Origin: an uncultured Eudoraea sp.
Lineage (GTDB): Bacteria > Bacteroidota > Bacteroidia > Flavobacteriales > Flavobacteriaceae
Assembly: GCA_947258405.1 (NCBI GenBank)
Contig: CAMYIE010000004.1
Coordinates: forward strand, 124,001-188,000
DNA length: 64,000 bases
Reading direction: 5' to 3'
Both the position numbers and the translations under genes were made by a program. The notes under the pieces were generated by a model that saw nothing but the letters and a program-made list of their open reading frames with translations, did not search any database and was not told the origin of the DNA. Below are positions 63,312 to 64,000 of the stretch, piece after piece. The first letter of the stretch is position 1; each line of letters begins with the position of its first letter.

Positions 63312-64000
63312 TCACTCCTCTTGATTCGGTTTTAATGATTCGTAGGCAAAACTCAAATTATATGCATAAAACCGGTCGAACCACCAATTTTTATATTTTT
63401 CGGGCACATCAATACTTTGAAGTTCTTCAATATCTATGTTTTGATCGACAAGTTGCTGAGCCGAGATTTCGAGATCGAGCAGGTAATTCTTCATTTCCAG
63501 AATTAATTCCTGAGTTCCAATCTGTCCATGCCCAGGCATAATGTTGCTTACCTCCAGGGAGCTAATAAAATCGAGCCATATCTTCCAGCTCGCTATATTG
63601 CCATGGGCTACATAAGGATGACAATTATTAAAAATGAGATCACCTGAGAAAACGATTTCATCATCGGGCAGATATAAAATCAGGTCGCTATAGGTATGTC
63701 CCTGACCTTTTGAAATCAATTGAACTCTCCGGTCTGGTCCGTCAAAATTCTGTAAACTGTCGACAAACATATCCGGTATTCGGGTCCTGACGTCTTTATA
63801 GCTATTGGACAAGGTTTCGTAATAGGGCCTCCACATCAGTATTTGTTGATATTCCCTCGACTGTTTATCTCCTTCAAATGATAGATAAAGCGAATCATAA
63901 ACGGCCAATCGGGCTGGGGCGTTTTCTTTTTCATATGCGATCTGAAGCGGTTCTTCTTCCTCGATAAGTTTTTTGGTCCTGCTGGTACTGATTATTTTAA
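63312..64000 (-). CDS. MBL-fold metallo-hydrolase (partial, 5' end outside the window)
   Basis: The frame stays open to the window edge: it reads IISTSRTKKLIEEEEPLQIA upstream of the TTG at 63906-63908, so that TTG is not the real start. The visible part is the C-terminal two thirds of an MBL-fold protein: ISKGQGHTYSDLILYLPDDE, then FSGDLIFNNCHPYVAHGNIA and SNIMPGHGQIG with late metal ligands. The first zinc motif HxHxDH must lie beyond 64000. It lacks the B1 Cys ligand and is a general hydrolase rather than a lactamase. Confidence 0.88.
   Translation of the reverse strand, partial: KIISTSRTKKLIEEEEPLQIAYEKENAPARLAVYDSLYLSFEGDKQSREYQQILMWRPYYETLSNSYKDVRTRIPDMFVDSLQNFDGPDRRVQLISKGQGHTYSDLILYLPDDEIVFSGDLIFNNCHPYVAHGNIASWKIWLDFISSLEVSNIMPGHGQIGTQELILEMKNYLLDLEISAQQLVDQNIDIEELQSIDVPEKYKNWWFDRFYAYNLSFAYESLKPNQEE

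Noticed and set aside
63312-64000. Second metallo-beta-lactamase
   Set aside because: The visible half lacks the Cys ligand and the B1-type GGC-LIK segment, so it is a general MBL-fold hydrolase.

Overview
This window looks like a chromosomal segment of a marine member of the Flavobacteriaceae (Bacteroidota). The evidence is the Bacteroidota-type RpoD N-terminus, a TamL/PorT pair (outer-membrane assembly and type IX secretion/gliding), an AccD without its zinc-ribbon cysteines, several TAnnTTTG-type -7 promoter boxes, many Bacteroidota lipoproteins and no obvious Shine-Dalgarno sequences. No genus is claimed. I see no rRNA, tRNA, CRISPR array, integrase, transposase or prophage.

Positions 1 to about 17,000 are core genome. 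Reading on the minus strand there is rpsO-pnp-rpoD (rpoD cut by the window edge), then accD and fbaA. tamL is divergent from a SpoU-type rRNA methyltransferase, which converges on ubiE-porT. Then come the potassium-uptake pair trkA-trkH, a class I aminotransferase behind a fatty-acid desaturase, and rsmG. Junctions are tight, including a 14-bp convergent overlap between the SpoU gene and porT.

Positions about 17,000 to 64,000 are accessory: mostly short, minus-strand genes in one- or two-gene units. The folds recur: NTF2/SnoaL-like (five, one broken), DUF4386 membrane proteins (two, one broken), GNAT (three), cupin (three), VOC (two), SRPBCC/AHSA1 (two), CPBP proteases (two) and MBL (two, one a complete subclass B1 enzyme). 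Larger enzymes include an MltF-like transglycosylase, an S9 peptidase, catalase-peroxidase KatG, an S41 peptidase, a serine beta-lactamase-family protein and a DASS transporter. Many enzyme folds that are normally cytosolic (RidA, VOC, DinB, ABM monooxygenase, cupin) carry signal peptides or lipoboxes here, so much of the region appears to serve the cell envelope. The best regulatory signal is the ArsR-SRPBCC operon, whose complete promoter is interleaved with two similar dyads.

The accessory intergenic spaces carry short palindromes and low-complexity repeats, including a 16-bp palindrome present twice and eight heptanucleotide copies directly upstream of a cupin gene. Decay is visible: an in-frame TGA in a DUF4386 gene, an NTF2-like fragment coupled to a TauE/SafE gene, and an unidentified broken gene near 18.2 kb. 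I found no convincing new multi-gene defence or biosynthetic system. The items most worth following are the exported RidA without its arginine, the B1 lactamase coupled to a flavin-fold gene, the ArsR operator architecture and the heptamer tract.
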